The notes under the pieces: model-generated
The model's database searches: none
The model's input: only the letters and a program-made list of their open reading frames with translations
Told to the model about the DNA's origin: nothing
Assembly (NCBI GenBank): GCA_947568835.1
Contig: CANOQG010000006.1
Coordinates: forward strand, 124,001 to 188,000
DNA: 64,000 nucleotides
Reading direction: 5' to 3'
Source of the DNA: Protonemura montana
Taxonomy: Eukaryota; Arthropoda; Insecta; Plecoptera; Nemouridae
Translations under genes and position numbers: made by a program
Shown here: positions 62,901 to 64,000 of the stretch, in pieces
Numbering within the stretch: the first letter of the stretch is position 1
Layout of the letters: every line of letters begins with the position of its first letter

Positions 62901-63520
62901 ATGTCCTGCCCCATGTCCTGCCCCATAGCCTGGCCTATGTCCTGCCCCATGTCCTGTCCCATGTCCTGCCCCATGTCCTGCCCCATGTCCTGCCCCATGT
63001 CCTGCCCCATGTCCTGCCCCATGTCCTGTCCCATGTCATGTCCCATGTCCTGCTCCATGTCCTGCCCCATGTCCTGCCCCATGTCCTGCCCTATGTCCTG
63101 CCCCATGTCCTGCCCCATGTCCTGCCCCATGTCCTGCCCCATGTCCTGCCCTATGTCCTGCCCCATGTCCTGCCCCATGTCTTGCCCCATGTCCCATGTC
63201 CTGCCCCATGTCCTGCCCCATGTCCTACCCCATGTCCTGCCCTATGTCCTGTCTTATGTCCTGCCCCATGTCCTGCCTCATGTCCTGCTCCATGTCCTGC
63301 CCCATGTCCTGCTCCATGTCCCATGTCCTGCCCCATGTCCTGCCCCATGTCCTGTCCCATGTCCTGCCTCATCTCCTGCCCCATGTCCTGCCCCATGTCC
63401 TGCCCCATGTCCTGCCCCATGTCCTGTCCCATGTCCTGCCCCATGTCATGCCCCATGTCCTGCCCCATGTCCTGCCCCATGTCCCATGTCCTGCCCCATT
63501 TCCTGCCCTTTGTCCTGTCA
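59940..63520. repeat. 1.91-kb tandem duplication in array E
   Basis: Landmarks recur at exactly 1,912 bp: 59993 with 61905, 60437 with 62349, 60781 with 62693 and 61239 with 63151. Both copies share a rare ATGTCCGGCCCC monomer (about 60888 and 62800). Outer edges are estimates. Confidence 0.82.
61380..61855. repeat. 239-bp tandem duplication in array E
   Basis: A block with CATCTCC, ATGTCATGCCCC and CTGCCCTTTGTCC occurs twice in a row, 239 bp apart (CCCTTTGTCC at about 61593 and 61832). Confidence 0.7.
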
Positions 63521-64000
63521 CATTTCCTGCCCCATGTCCTGCCCCATGTCCTGCCCCATGTCCTGCCCCATGTCCTGCCCCATGTTCTGCCCCATGTCCT
63601 GCCCTATGTCTTGCCCCATGTCCCATGTCCTGCCCCATGTCCTGCCCCATGTCCTGCCCCATGTCCTTCCCTATGTCCTGTCCTATGTCCTGCCCCATGT
63701 CCTGCCCCATGTCCTGCTCCATGTCCTCCCCCTGTCCTGCCCCATGTCCCATGTCCTGCCCCATGTCCTGCCCCATGTCCTGCCCCATGTCCTGCCCTAT
63801 GTCCTGTCCCATGTCCTGCCCCATGTCCTGCCCCATGTCCTGCCCTATGTCCTGCCCCATGTCTTGCCCCATGTCCCATGTCCTGCCCCATGTCCTGCCC
63901 CATGTCCTGCCCCATGTCCTGCCCTATGTCCTGCCCCATGTCCTGCCCCATTTTCTGCTCCATGTTCCACCCCATGTCCTGCCCCATGTCCCATGTCATG

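Larger units (their letters stand above)
59295..64000. repeat. 12-bp minisatellite array E (right end open)
   Basis: At least 4.7 kb, roughly 390 units, continuing past the window. Its first 1.3 kb or so match array D at offset 4,084 (55528 with 59612, 56118 with 60202). It has the TGTCTTATG variant (about 61340 and 63252), ATGACCTGCCCC (about 59322, 60543 and 62455) and TAG-bearing monomers ending at 59847, 61016 and 62928. Confidence 0.95.

Noticed and set aside
1-64000. Perfect p53 half-sites (RRRCWWGYYY) at each CATG
   Set aside because: CATG is followed by TCC but preceded by CCC, so only the right quarter fits; just the looser TGYCC pentamer resemblance remains and is reported as a hypothesis.

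Overview
This window holds no gene I can support. It is satellite DNA from a eukaryote, probably an animal, but the sequence names no lineage. About 49 of the 64 kb is a 12-bp minisatellite (plus strand ATGTCCTGCCCC, minus strand GGGGCAGGACAT), cut into five arrays by four more complex islands. Nothing looks bacterial or viral: there are no operons, ribosome binding sites, tRNA or rRNA. The islands keep CpG while the arrays almost lack it.

Layout: array A 1-3110 (open on the left); island 1 3111-8990; array B 8991-34583; island 2 34584-37333; array C 37334-49477; island 3 49478-55210; array D 55211-58740; island 4 58741-59294; array E 59295-64000 (open on the right). Island 1 is the fullest. 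It has a roughly 900-bp low-repeat block with 41-bp and 7-bp tandem repeats, then old decayed repeat sequence, then a dimeric repeat of about 470 bp, then a CpG-rich tail with a triple 26-bp repeat. Island 2 copies the right half of island 1 (constant offset 28,343). Island 3 copies the left and middle of island 1 (offset 46,367 changing to 47,113) and carries 780 bp more. Island 4 is a small chimera of the end of island 3.

The arrays are layered. Single 12-mers carry recurring variants, and a 7-bp short unit resets the phase. Variants form higher-order blocks (a 1,042-bp step occurs four times). Still larger blocks were duplicated recently: 536 bp in A, about 1.93 kb in B, 3.85 kb in C, and 1.91 kb and 239 bp in E. 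Some variants are private to one group of arrays, which suggests local homogenisation.

Very long open frames exist in all six frames, up to 2,160 codons at 28144-34626. They follow from a 12-bp unit (a multiple of three) that has no stop in any frame, so I do not call them genes. The main interest is the architecture: a G-rich minisatellite close to the classical hypervariable minisatellite core, growing around older complex repeats, with dated-looking duplications and a 780-bp indel between direct repeats. Both window ends lie inside arrays, so the true extent is unknown.
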